Notes: generated by a model not told the origin, from the letters alone. Numbered from the stretch's first letter, positions 24,401-32,152 are shown. The stretch is DNA of 64,000 bases from Pedobacter caeni (GCF_900129215.1 NZ_FQUQ01000001.1:682001-746000), one strand, 5' to 3'. Made by a program: numbers and translations.

Positions 24401-24463
24401 TTTTTTCAGTTACAATAATTGAGAAATCCGCTACAAAGCGTGATTCTCTACCGCCTAACTTTG
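24401..24463 (+). promoter_or_regulatory. AraC-type operator and promoter of the NTF2-like gene
   Basis: TTTTTTCAGTTACAA (24401-24415), exactly 40 nt, then TAACTTTG (24456-24463). Half-sites CAGTTACAA (24407) and CCGCTACAA (24428) are 21 bp apart and agree at 7 of 9 positions. The -7 box abuts the ATG at 24465, so translation probably starts at 24483. Confidence 0.6.
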
Positions 24464-24482
24464 TATGGTAATCATTCAAACT

Positions 24483-24809
24483 ATGAAAAAAATCATTCAA
24501 CAATTTATCATCGCTACAAATGCATTTGATGTAGAAGCTGCACTCAGGTTATTTGCTGATGATGCAGTGATAGACGATGTGTCTGTAGGCGAAAGATTTA
24601 AGGATACTAAAGGTGTGCGTGAGTATCTCGGGAAGTTTTTTGTTGGCTACAAAACTGTAACCAGGTTAGTATCTATTGAAATACTCGATGACCTGCATTT
24701 CAATGCACAGGTTGATTTCTCCGGGGATTTCGGTCATGAAACAGGCGGTCTGAATTTCAGCTTCAACACCGATGGCCTTATCGATACAATCGATGCCTAT
24801 CTTGACTAA
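24483..24809 (+). CDS. NTF2-like / SnoaL-like protein
   Basis: 108 residues from the ATG at 24483; the ATG at 24465 falls at the expected transcription start and is unlikely. The fold is read from FIIATNAFDVEAALRLFADDAVIDD, then GVREYLGKFFVGYKT and the closing strands LNFSFNTDGLIDTIDAYLD. Members of this SnoaL-like group bind small hydrophobic molecules, and some act as isomerases or cyclases; no catalytic residue is certain here. It is cytoplasmic and the last gene before a bidirectional terminator. Its promoter shares operators with the SDR and MazG-like genes. Confidence 0.8.
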   Translation: MKKIIQQFIIATNAFDVEAALRLFADDAVIDDVSVGERFKDTKGVREYLGKFFVGYKTVTRLVSIEILDDLHFNAQVDFSGDFGHETGGLNFSFNTDGLIDTIDAYLD

Positions 24810-24834
24810 TGGTAAGGATTCACTAAAAACAAAA

Positions 24835-24858
24835 GCGGCCTGCAGATTTTCAGGCCGC
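24835..24858. terminator. Bidirectional terminator
   Basis: GCGGCCTG (24835-24842) and CAGGCCGC (24851-24858) form a GC-rich 8-bp stem flanked by A-rich sequence on the left and CTTTG on the right, between the convergent NTF2-like and VOC genes. Confidence 0.7.
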
Positions 24859-24875
24859 CTTTGCCAGGTCTCACC

Positions 24876-25262
24876 TTACTTCCATCTTAGAATGTTAAAC
24901 TTATGCCCGTCAGGATCGGCAAAGGCACAGCCATACATGCTCTGAAATGCTTCTGGCGGACTAAATACATCTCCACCAGCAGCCTTAACTTTTACAGCCC
25001 AGTCGTTTACCTCTGCGTCTGTTTCGGCTGAAATGGTAAATATCACTTCGTTGCCCTTGCTCAAATCGGATAATTCTCCCTTCATTCCTTTTTTTAAGCT
25101 GTCTTCTTTAAAAAAGTGGATGATAAAATCATCCTCGCCAAATAAAAAGCTGACTAACTCATCGTTTTTCTGTCCATTTCTCTTAAAACCAAGTTTAGTG
25201 TAAAACTCCTCGGTTCGATCCAGATTTTTAGCGCCTAAATTGGCCCATATTTTTACTTTCAT
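24876..25262 (-). CDS. VOC family protein (glyoxalase/bleomycin-resistance fold)
   Basis: 128 residues. The pattern KIWANLGAKNLDRTEEFYTKLGFK is the first beta-alpha-beta unit of the vicinal oxygen chelate fold. CAFADPDGHKFNILRW is the typical closing strand with the DPDGH motif. Such proteins bind metal and act in diverse small-molecule transformations or resistance; this one resembles uncharacterised lactoylglutathione-lyase-like members. The 29-nt gap to the upstream RibD-like gene and shared orientation suggest one transcript under the GlxA-type regulator at 25980. Confidence 0.85.
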   Translation of the reverse strand: MKVKIWANLGAKNLDRTEEFYTKLGFKRNGQKNDELVSFLFGEDDFIIHFFKEDSLKKGMKGELSDLSKGNEVIFTISAETDAEVNDWAVKVKAAGGDVFSPPEAFQSMYGCAFADPDGHKFNILRWK

Positions 25263-25291
25263 AATTAATTAGGTATTAGATGTATTGATTT

Positions 25292-25846
25292 TTATATCGC
25301 TTCATAACTTAGTAATACCGTCCCGCTTTTAAAAGATCGTGTATCGGTAAGTTTTAGCTTAAGTTGTTGCTGTATGCCGTTAAAAATAGAGCTGCCATTG
25401 CCAATAGCTATAGGGTCTATCATGATCTGGTAGTGATCGATCAAACCTGCTCCCGCCAGTTGCGTACATAGGTTGCCGCTGCCTAAAATGGTAATGCCTT
25501 TGGACGAGTTTTTTTTCAGTTCCTTCAGTTTTGTGACGATATCACCGCTGATGATGCGGGTATTTTGCCAGTCTGCAATTTGCAGGGTATTGGAACATAC
25601 AATCTTTTCGGCATTGTTCATCCCTTTGGCTACCTCAGGCATCGCATCAATGGCGTTTTGTGTTGGCCACCAGGATGCCATCATTTGATAAGTGATGCGC
25701 CCAAACAGCAGAATGTTGTCCTGCCCTAAATTTTTAGCGCTGAATTCACCTTCTTCCTGACCGTGCTGGTGCCAGTCTATCCCATTATTGAGGTCTTTAT
25801 AATAACCATCCAGGCTTATAAAATTAAATACACTTAGTTTGCTCAT
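25292..25846 (-). CDS. Dihydrofolate reductase family protein (RibD C-terminal-like)
   Basis: 184 residues. It begins KLSVFNFISLDGYYKD, the usual strand and SLDG turn of the family. It continues with LLFGRITYQMMASWWP, then KGITILGSGNLCTQLAGAGLIDHYQIMIDPIAIGNG, where the GSG turn binds the nucleotide and the closing P-x2-x-G-x-G segment is conserved. Proteins of this type are NADPH-dependent reductases of unknown substrate, seldom true folate reductases. It lies divergent from the GlxA-like regulator and upstream of the VOC gene on the same strand. Confidence 0.85.
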   Translation of the reverse strand: MSKLSVFNFISLDGYYKDLNNGIDWHQHGQEEGEFSAKNLGQDNILLFGRITYQMMASWWPTQNAIDAMPEVAKGMNNAEKIVCSNTLQIADWQNTRIISGDIVTKLKELKKNSSKGITILGSGNLCTQLAGAGLIDHYQIMIDPIAIGNGSSIFNGIQQQLKLKLTDTRSFKSGTVLLSYEAI

Positions 25847-25898
25847 CGTATTTAGTGTGTTTGTTCATTACAAATTTCCGTAGATTATTGATGTTTTG

Positions 25899-25939
25899 CA
25901 GGTGGCATTGATGACAACTTACAGGTGCAAAAGTGACAA
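25899..25939. promoter_or_regulatory. Tandem repeats in the RibD-like/GlxA divergent promoter
   Basis: CAGGTG occurs at 25899-25904 and 25922-25927, and TGACAA at 25912-25917 and 25934-25939. This forms two composite repeats with a 22-23 bp period, as expected for two AraC-type monomers on one face of the helix. A possible -7 box for the minus-strand gene (CAAATTTC on plus, 25871-25878) lies 20 nt away. Confidence 0.45.
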
Positions 25940-25979
25940 GTAAAACACCTAAATTAGTATAACCTAAAACCAATAAGCC

Positions 25980-26948
25980 ATGCTAAATGTTTGCTTGTAT
26001 ATTTTTGATGAAGTTGTTCCATCCTCGGTAACCGGAGTTGTTGATTTACTGAGTGGCGCTAACCGTTATATGGAACGTGCCGGCAAAAAAGCGTCATTTG
26101 TCATTCATCTGGTGACGGAGAAAGGTCATCAAATCCCGTTCAACTTTGTTAATCCGGATATCCGACATCAAAATTACGAGGATGTATTAAAGGCCGATCT
26201 GATCATTATCCCTTCCTTTAGTGTGGGCAATGATGGCGTATTGATGCGAAATAAAGCTGCTATTGACTGGATAAAGGGAATGAGCGCCAAGGGTGCTGAA
26301 GTCGCCAGCTTGTGTGTAGGCAGTTACTTTTTGGCCGAAGCCGGATTGCTGGATGGTAAGGAAGTTACCTCACACTGGGCAGTAGCTGCCGACATGCAGA
26401 AGCTTTACCCCAATATCCGTATGAAAAGCGATTTGGTGATTACCGATCAGGATGGTGTTTATACCAGCGGAGGAGCATTCTCATCGCTGAAACTGATTTT
26501 GTACCTGATAGAAAAATTTTGCGGACGCGAAGCGGCATTGTGGATCAGCAAAATGTTTGCAATTGAGATGGATACGACCAGTCAGGCACATTTTAAAGTG
26601 TTTACCGGGCAGCACCAACACGATGATAAGAACATTCTGAAAGCCCAGCAATACATCGAGGAAAACTATAGTAACGATATCGGCATGGAGGAAGTATCCA
26701 GTCTCGCCAATATGAGTAAACGGAATTTCATACGCCGGTTTAAAGCCGCTACCAACAATACACCCTCTGAATACCTGCAACGGGTACGTATAGAATCGGC
26801 CAAGAAAGCCATAGAGATGAACCATAAAGACCTGCCCTTCATTATTGAAGATACGGGGTATAGCGATCTGAAAACGTTTAGAAAGGTATTTAGAAGGATA
26901 ACCGGCCTATCGCCAATGGAGTACAAACGCAAATATGCCCGGGGATAA
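25980..26948 (+). CDS. GlxA family transcriptional regulator (DJ-1/PfpI plus AraC)
   Basis: 322 residues. The N-terminal DJ-1/PfpI-like domain (residues about 1-190) has LIIIPSFSVGND and the elbow AEVASLCVGSYFLAEAGLLDGKEVTSHWA, with Cys in the nucleophile position followed by TSHW. The C-terminal AraC domain (about 215-320) has MEEVSSLANMSKRNFIRRFKAATNNTPSEYLQRVRIESAKKAIE and DTGYSDLKTFRKVFRRITGLSPMEYK. It probably controls the divergent RibD-like/VOC genes through the tandem repeats at 25899-25939 and perhaps the esterase 40 nt downstream. The ligand is unknown. Confidence 0.92.
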   Translation: MLNVCLYIFDEVVPSSVTGVVDLLSGANRYMERAGKKASFVIHLVTEKGHQIPFNFVNPDIRHQNYEDVLKADLIIIPSFSVGNDGVLMRNKAAIDWIKGMSAKGAEVASLCVGSYFLAEAGLLDGKEVTSHWAVAADMQKLYPNIRMKSDLVITDQDGVYTSGGAFSSLKLILYLIEKFCGREAALWISKMFAIEMDTTSQAHFKVFTGQHQHDDKNILKAQQYIEENYSNDIGMEEVSSLANMSKRNFIRRFKAATNNTPSEYLQRVRIESAKKAIEMNHKDLPFIIEDTGYSDLKTFRKVFRRITGLSPMEYKRKYARG

Positions 26949-26988
26949 ATTATACCACATTTATTAGCTAGCTTAAAAAAATAAAAGT

Positions 26989-28164
26989 ATGAAACCGTTC
27001 ATCATCAGCAGCTTGATTTTTACTGGTCTTTTGATTGGCCTGTTTACACCTGTATTGGCTCAGGGCGATGACCTTCCTGTAAGGGATCAGAAGAAGGTAG
27101 TCATTACCTCCAAAATCTTAAACGAGAAAAGATCATTGTGGATTTATACACCTGTCAATTATGAAACATCTGGTGAGAAATATCCTGTCTTATACTTATT
27201 GGATCCTGACCAGAATTTTGCTTATGTGACGGAACTTGAACGGTTTTTATCCGACAGGTACCGCATCCCACAGTTGATTATTGTTGGTATTGTAAACAAT
27301 GACCGTGTAAAAGACTTTACACCTATACATTCCCTCATTTTTGAGGGTAAGATAGATAGCAACCTGCGGAGTACCGGGGGAGGAAAAGCGTTTCTAAGCT
27401 TTGTAAAAACTGAGCTGATTCCTTACATCAACAAGAACTACAGAACTCAGCCTTATCGTATTTTATCGGGGCACTCTCTTGGTGGGCTATTCGCTATGTA
27501 CTGCAAGGAAGCTGAACCTGATCTTTTTCAATCGGAGATCGTGATCAGTCCGGCAATTTATGGTGGAAATATGGAAATTCTAGGCAGGTTTTCAGCTTTC
27601 CTTAAAGCGCATCCAAAGCTTCAGGGCAATCTGTCTGTTTCATTAGGTGATGAGCCTGGTGGTAAACTGGCTGTTGATTCCCTTGTGAATCAGTTGAAGT
27701 CTTTTGCTCCGAAATCACTTAAATGGCAATACAACTCCTTTCTCAAAGAAGATCATTTTTCTGTAGGATACAAGAGCATGTATGAGGGGTTAAGGTTTAT
27801 TTATACAGACTGGTTTATTAACCCACAGGATACGTCGGTGGTAAGATCTTATCAGGACATAAAAACACATTTTCAGAAATTGTCTGCACAATTTGGATAT
27901 GACATACAACCCGGCGAAGATTTTATGAATGAATGTGGTTACCGGCAATTGAACTTAGGGCATGTGGACCGGGGCATCGAAATATTTGCTCAAAATGTTA
28001 AAAATCATCCTAACTCTTCAAATGCTTACGATAGTTTGGGGGAAGCGTACTACATAAAAGGAAACCATAAGGTATCCCTCGCTTATTATAAAAAATCTGT
28101 ATTGCTAAATCCAGGAAACAAGAGTGGAAAAGAAATGATCAGGAAGATCATGGCTAAGCTGTGA
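26989..28164 (+). CDS. Secreted esterase D/enterochelin-esterase-like hydrolase with TPR tail
   Basis: 391 residues. The signal peptide is MKPFIISSLIFTGLLIGLFTPVLAQ. The alpha/beta-hydrolase domain starts with RSLWIYTPVNYETSGEKYPVLYLLDPDQNF, has the nucleophile in RILSGHSLGGLFAMY (GHSLGG) and a candidate histidine in LKEDHFSVGYKSMYEGLRFIY. A single TPR-like helix pair follows (YDSLGEAYYIKGNHKVSLAYYKKSVLLNP). Similar proteins hydrolyse siderophore or acyl esters; the substrate is unknown. Its 3' end overlaps the convergent GNAT gene by 11 nt. Confidence 0.88.
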   Translation: MKPFIISSLIFTGLLIGLFTPVLAQGDDLPVRDQKKVVITSKILNEKRSLWIYTPVNYETSGEKYPVLYLLDPDQNFAYVTELERFLSDRYRIPQLIIVGIVNNDRVKDFTPIHSLIFEGKIDSNLRSTGGGKAFLSFVKTELIPYINKNYRTQPYRILSGHSLGGLFAMYCKEAEPDLFQSEIVISPAIYGGNMEILGRFSAFLKAHPKLQGNLSVSLGDEPGGKLAVDSLVNQLKSFAPKSLKWQYNSFLKEDHFSVGYKSMYEGLRFIYTDWFINPQDTSVVRSYQDIKTHFQKLSAQFGYDIQPGEDFMNECGYRQLNLGHVDRGIEIFAQNVKNHPNSSNAYDSLGEAYYIKGNHKVSLAYYKKSVLLNPGNKSGKEMIRKIMAKL

Positions 28165-28684
28165 TGTTTAAATTCTTTCTCATCATGATGTCAATCTGTT
28201 CATCATCACCCATTTTAAAGATGTGCTGATCGAAGGCAACAAATCCATTCTTGGTATAAAATTTTATTGCTCTTGGGTTTTCTTCCCAAACGCCCAGCCA
28301 GATAGCGGATTTCTTTAGCAACAGTGCAGTTTCCAATGCTTTTTCATATAATAGTTGTCCTACTTTTTTGCCGTGATAGCTGCTTAACACATAAATGCGC
28401 TCTATCTCAAGTGAACTGTCATCTTGTAGCTCCGTCTGTGCCCGGCCAGTATTTACTTTAAGGTAACCTACAGGATTTTGTTCGTCCCATGCGATGTAGA
28501 ACAGGGATTCAGGATGGTTCACCTCCAGGCTCAATTTTTCCTGGTTGAAATGATCATCCAGATATTTTTTCATATCCGCTTCGGTATTACTCGAAGCAAA
28601 GGTTTCAAAAAATGTTTTTCTTCCGATTTGCTGCAGGGTGTCGATATCCTTGATGGATGCTTTAATAAGCTTAATATTTTCCAT
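28154..28684 (-). CDS. paiA: GNAT N-acetyltransferase, PaiA-like
   Basis: 176 residues and a good match to the PaiA polyamine N-acetyltransferase pattern: QQIGRKTFFETFASSNT, SLEIERIYVLSSYHGKKVGQLLYEKALE (acetyl-CoA binding loop), AIWLGVWEENPRAIKFYTKNGFVAFDQHIF and MGDDEQIDIMMRKNL at the end. PaiA of Bacillus acetylates spermidine and spermine. The gene sits 6 nt after a PaiB-like gene, reproducing the pai gene pair, which strengthens the call. It is cytoplasmic. It overlaps the end of the esterase gene by 11 nt. Confidence 0.85.
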   Translation of the reverse strand: MENIKLIKASIKDIDTLQQIGRKTFFETFASSNTEADMKKYLDDHFNQEKLSLEVNHPESLFYIAWDEQNPVGYLKVNTGRAQTELQDDSSLEIERIYVLSSYHGKKVGQLLYEKALETALLLKKSAIWLGVWEENPRAIKFYTKNGFVAFDQHIFKMGDDEQIDIMMRKNLNITA

Positions 28685-28690
28685 AGTTTT

Positions 28691-29296
28691 TTATAGTTTT
28701 CGAATGTAAGTCGCCAGGTCTTTTTCAACGGTATTGTCGCCTTTTTCCAGATGTTCAACAATTCGGTGTCGCTCGGCTTCGGTTTTATTCTGGCTCAATT
28801 TCTTTTGCCCCTGCAGGTCGGTAACTTCCAGTTCAAAAGCGACAATACCTCTCATCATGCCTTTTTTAAATTTGTCGGACAAGCTGTTCCATTGTGCCAA
28901 ATAATTCTGGTCATAAAAGCTGATCATCTGTTCCAGGACTTTAGTTTTGGAATTTTCATCTTCAAGAATCTTTGCTTTGCCATAGGCATGTACCGAAATG
29001 TAATCCCAGGTAGGCACGCTTTCCTGTTTATCGTAATGAGCAGGGGATATATAAGCATGTGGTTCGGTAAAGAGGACCAAAGAGGTCGTTGCTTCGATGT
29101 ATTTCGCCTGTTCGTTGGCAATGGCAAAATGAGAAGTTAAAACCAGTTTATCCTGTTGCTCCTCTATAAAAAAAGGCAATTGGGTAGCGATAGGGAGTTG
29201 GTCTTTATTGGTAATGATGGTTGCAAAACTATATTGCTTCATAAACGCAATCTTTTCCGCTTCGTCTTTAAACTGAAATTGATTCGGTACATACAT
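28691..29296 (-). CDS. paiB: PaiB-like FMN-binding negative regulator
   Basis: 201 residues from the ATG at 29296 (MYVPNQFQFKDE); an ATG at 29326 lies at or upstream of the predicted transcription start and is rejected. The split-barrel flavin-binding fold is read from FATIITNKDQLPIATQLPFFIEEQQDKLVLTSHFA, ISPAHYD and WDYISVHAYGKAKILED. PaiB proteins are associated with repression of sporulation and protease genes in Bacillus and probably bind FMN. It leads a paiB-paiA operon. A perfect 15-bp inverted repeat sits against its -7 box. Confidence 0.85.
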   Translation of the reverse strand: MYVPNQFQFKDEAEKIAFMKQYSFATIITNKDQLPIATQLPFFIEEQQDKLVLTSHFAIANEQAKYIEATTSLVLFTEPHAYISPAHYDKQESVPTWDYISVHAYGKAKILEDENSKTKVLEQMISFYDQNYLAQWNSLSDKFKKGMMRGIVAFELEVTDLQGQKKLSQNKTEAERHRIVEHLEKGDNTVEKDLATYIRKL

Positions 29297-29323
29297 AATT
29301 TTATCCCTTTGCTGTTGTACCGT

Positions 29324-29367
29324 CAAAAATACCTTATAATTGGATTACCTTTGTAATCCAATTATAA
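29324..29367 (-). promoter_or_regulatory. paiB promoter and perfect palindromic operator
   Basis: Arms TTATAATTGGATTAC (29334-29348) and its exact complement (29353-29367) surround the 4-nt centre CTTT. TATTTTTG, a full -7 match on the minus strand, occupies 29324-29331, 2 nt from the palindrome. A repressor bound here would block the promoter. Confidence 0.6.
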
Positions 29368-29427
29368 CAAAATGAGTTGTCAGATTCTCCGTTCTTTCAG
29401 GAGTGATATGGATGATTTTATCTTCTT

Positions 29428-30195
29428 TTAAAGGCGCTTTTTATAAGCTCTTTTTGCAAGGATATAAGCCAGGAGCATAATACCGGTGCACCAGGCCAAT
29501 GCCAACCATATTTCATTGCCTACAGTCTGGTTCGAAAGCAAGGCACGGATGCTTCCCACGATCGAAGTCACAGGTTGATTTTCGGCAAAGATCCGAACAG
29601 GTCCAGGCATTGATTTGGTAGGTACAAAGGCTGAGCTGATAAAGGGCAGAAAGATAATGGGGTAGGAGAAGGCAGTTGCTCCGTCTACAGTTTTTGCTGA
29701 TAGTCCGGCAATGACTGCGATCCAGGTTAAGGCAAGTGTGAAGAGTGTCAGTATTCCAGCTACTGCCAGCCATGAAAGTACCCCTGCAGGAGAACGAAAG
29801 CCCATGATCAGGGCCACCAGGATGATGACGATAACAGAGATGAAATTAGAGACCAGTGAGGTCAGCACATGGCCCCAAAGCACTGCAGATCGTGCAATTG
29901 GCATGGAATTGAACCGCTCCAGTATGCCCCGCTGCATATCCAGAAACAAGCGGTAGGCCGTATAGGATACGCCACTGGCAATTGAGATCAACAGTATACC
30001 TGGCAAGAGGTAGTTTACATAGTTATCTGTACCAGTTTGGATGGCACCTCCAAACACATAGACAAATAGCAGCATGAACATAATGGGCATGATCGTTACG
30101 GTGATGATGGTGTCCATGCTTCGAAGGATATGGCGCATGGAACGTCCAAGCATTACATACATATCGCTGAAAAAATAGTTCTTTGTCGTTTCCAT
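29428..30195 (-). CDS. ABC-2 type transporter permease, DrrB-like
   Basis: 255 residues with six predicted membrane helices. The N-terminal MYVMLGRSMRHILRSMDTIITVTIMPIMFMLLFVYVFGGA and the central ILERFNSMPIARSAVLWGHVLTSLVSNF (EAA-like motif) are typical of DrrB drug-export permeases. It probably pumps a hydrophobic compound with the ATPase encoded just upstream. Its ATG overlaps the ATPase stop (TAATG), so translation is coupled, and a GGAGG Shine-Dalgarno lies 7 nt before it, unusual in this phylum. Confidence 0.9.
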   Translation of the reverse strand: METTKNYFFSDMYVMLGRSMRHILRSMDTIITVTIMPIMFMLLFVYVFGGAIQTGTDNYVNYLLPGILLISIASGVSYTAYRLFLDMQRGILERFNSMPIARSAVLWGHVLTSLVSNFISVIVIILVALIMGFRSPAGVLSWLAVAGILTLFTLALTWIAVIAGLSAKTVDGATAFSYPIIFLPFISSAFVPTKSMPGPVRIFAENQPVTSIVGSIRALLSNQTVGNEIWLALAWCTGIMLLAYILAKRAYKKRL

Positions 30196-30962
30196 TATAT
30201 TTCCTCCTTTTTACCTACGATGGAGAGAAATATTTCTTCCAGTGTTGGTTGTTTTTCAATGTATTCTACTTTTGCCGGCGGGAACAGTTTTTTAAGCGCT
30301 CCAAGTGTACCGTTCACAATGATTTTACCCTCGTGAAGAATGGCAATTGTATCAGCGAGTTGCTCTGCTTCCTCCAGGTACTGGGTGGTAAGAAATACGG
30401 TTGTACCGTTATCAGCAAGTTCTTTTACAATCTTCCAAACCTCAATCCGTCCTTCAGGATCAAGGCCGGTAGTCGGTTCGTCCAGGAAAATGACCTGAGG
30501 TTTTCCTACCAGGCTCATCGCAATATCCAGTCTTCGGCGCATACCTCCTGAGTAGGTGGCTGCGCTACGGTCTGCAGCTTCTGTCAGACTGAAGCGTTTC
30601 AATAAATCCTCAGCAACCTTTTGCGGATGGCTAAGGTGCCTCAAACTGGCCATCATAATCAGATTCTCCCGACCGGTCAAAATCTCATCTACCGCTGTAA
30701 ATTGTCCGGTGAGACTGATGGACTCCCTTACATTGCCGGGTTTAGCAGATACATCGAATCCATTCACCGTAGCGTGTCCACTGTCTTGCTTCAGCAGTGT
30801 ACTCAGAATTTTAACGATCGTTGTCTTGCCTGCTCCGTTAGCCCCAAGCAGGGCGAAAATACTACCTGTTTTTACTTCAAAATCTACTCCTGTCAACACA
30901 GGGATGTTCATATAGGATTTTTTTAATCCTTGTACCGAGATGGCGATTTCATTTTTTGTCAT
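30195..30962 (-). CDS. ABC transporter ATP-binding protein, DrrA-like
   Basis: 255 residues. Walker A is GANGAGKTTIV, the signature YSGGMRRRLDIAMSLV, Walker B VIFLDEPTTGLDP and the H-loop region TTVFLTTQYLEEAEQLADTIAILHEG. The QYLEEAE pattern in place of the common HxxxEAE is seen in DrrA-type drug exporters. The first line (VQGLKKSYMNIPVLTGVDFEVKTGSIFALLGANGAGKTT) gives the A-loop aromatic. It overlaps the permease gene by 1 nt. A strong GGAGG lies 9 nt before its ATG. It follows the HTH/pentapeptide gene by 22 nt, so all three form an operon. Confidence 0.93.
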   Translation of the reverse strand: MTKNEIAISVQGLKKSYMNIPVLTGVDFEVKTGSIFALLGANGAGKTTIVKILSTLLKQDSGHATVNGFDVSAKPGNVRESISLTGQFTAVDEILTGRENLIMMASLRHLSHPQKVAEDLLKRFSLTEAADRSAATYSGGMRRRLDIAMSLVGKPQVIFLDEPTTGLDPEGRIEVWKIVKELADNGTTVFLTTQYLEEAEQLADTIAILHEGKIIVNGTLGALKKLFPPAKVEYIEKQPTLEEIFLSIVGKKEEI

Positions 30963-30970
30963 GATTCATT

Positions 30971-30976
30971 TCCTCC
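30971..30976 (-). promoter_or_regulatory. Canonical Shine-Dalgarno of the DrrA-like gene
   Basis: The minus strand reads AAAGGAGGAAATGAATC before the ATG at 30962. A second GGAGG lies at 30203-30207, 7 nt before the permease ATG. Most genes in this window lack such sites, and Bacteroidota ribosomes rarely depend on them, so this points to acquired DNA or special translation control. Confidence 0.6.
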
Positions 30977-30984
30977 TTTATACT

Positions 30985-32067
30985 TTATACTTCAAATACC
31001 GTAATGCCAGTTAAATCTACTTTCCCGCCTTTCAGAAATTCATAGGTCATGCGGTCTGATTGGCAATTCACAAAGCTGACCCGCTTTAAACTATTGTTTT
31101 TGAAGAAGGTATTGGTTAGCCTTGTATTCTGGAAGGTCACCTTTTTAAAGCCACAGTTTTCAAAATAACAATCTTCCAGAGCACCCTCAAAAAGGAGTTC
31201 TTCTATCCGTGTTCCAATAAAGGAACTGCGATTCCATACTGCATTTACAATAGCATTGCTCAGAAAAGCTCCGGACTTAAACACAATTCCGGTGAAATTG
31301 GTATCGCTGAAATCGCAACTGTCGATATGAGTTTTTGAAAATTCAGCTTCTTTAAGGGAACAATTCTTAAATATACTGTTGGCTATACTGGAATTCAGCA
31401 TGTGACTGTTGCTGATGTCGGAATTGCTGAAGTTACAAGCATCGGCATGATTACTTTTTAGCAGCTTCAGACCAGTAAGATCAGCGCCGGAGAAATCGCA
31501 ACCGTTGATATAGCTCTTTGAAAACTCAGCTTCTTTAAGGGAACAGTCCTTAAACGAATTGCTAAGCAAGTTGGAATTCTGAATGTGACTCTTGCTGAGG
31601 TCAGAATTTGAGAAATTGCAGCTATCCACATTATTCCCTTTTAGCAGCAGACCAGACAGCTCTGAACCAATAAACAGGCAATGCTGCATGTTGGAGGAGC
31701 TGAATTTTTCCTGGAGGTTTTTCAGTCCGGAAAAGTCGGCATCCAGCCAGTTTCCGTCAGACATGTCCCAGCTTAATTTTTTCACCTGGTTTTCGGCGGG
31801 CAATTCATCTGTTGGTTTAATCAAAGGTTCAAAGGGCGTCAGCTCCCTGGTCTGAGATGGCATGCTTTCCGAAAAGTAGTTCAGGTCTACATCCAGGATT
31901 TCTGCGAGATGGTTTAAGGTAATGATATCAGGCATTGATTCGCCGCGTTCCCATTTCCCAACTGCCTGCGGACTGATAAATAGTTGCTGGGCAAGCTGGG
32001 CCTGAGAAAGGTTTTTCTTCTTTCTTGCTTCGGTAATTTTAGTACCAATCATTTTAGCATTTAACAT
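30985..32067 (-). CDS. XRE-type HTH protein fused to pentapeptide repeats
   Basis: 360 residues. Residues about 6-62 form a Cro/C1-type helix-turn-helix (KITEARKKKNLSQAQLAQQLFISPQAVGKWERGESMPDIITLNHLAEILD). After a Pro-rich linker, residues about 95-350 are a right-handed pentapeptide-repeat helix with A(D/N)LxX-like units (CNFSNSDLSKSHIQNS, CDFSGADLTGLKL, CYFENCGFKKVTF). A 61-residue block is duplicated in tandem (183-bp period at the DNA level, both copies containing FKDCSLKEAEFSK-like sequence). It leads the DrrAB exporter operon and probably regulates it; pentapeptide helices can mimic DNA, so the C-terminus could control the HTH or protect a target. Three iterons lie upstream. Confidence 0.88.
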   Translation of the reverse strand: MLNAKMIGTKITEARKKKNLSQAQLAQQLFISPQAVGKWERGESMPDIITLNHLAEILDVDLNYFSESMPSQTRELTPFEPLIKPTDELPAENQVKKLSWDMSDGNWLDADFSGLKNLQEKFSSSNMQHCLFIGSELSGLLLKGNNVDSCNFSNSDLSKSHIQNSNLLSNSFKDCSLKEAEFSKSYINGCDFSGADLTGLKLLKSNHADACNFSNSDISNSHMLNSSIANSIFKNCSLKEAEFSKTHIDSCDFSDTNFTGIVFKSGAFLSNAIVNAVWNRSSFIGTRIEELLFEGALEDCYFENCGFKKVTFQNTRLTNTFFKNNSLKRVSFVNCQSDRMTYEFLKGGKVDLTGITVFEV

Positions 32068-32102
32068 AAATTCGATCTTTTTAAATTATTGTTTCGACCT
32101 TA

Positions 32103-32110
32103 CAAAGGTA
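32103..32110 (-). promoter_or_regulatory. -7 element of the HTH/pentapeptide-ABC operon
   Basis: Minus-strand TACCTTTG, a full match to TAnnTTTG, 35 nt upstream of the ATG at 32067. It lies 42 nt from the nearest iteron. Confidence 0.5.
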
Positions 32111-32152
32111 TCCTGATGCCTTTCCGGAATCACTAAAAAAGCAAGAACATTT

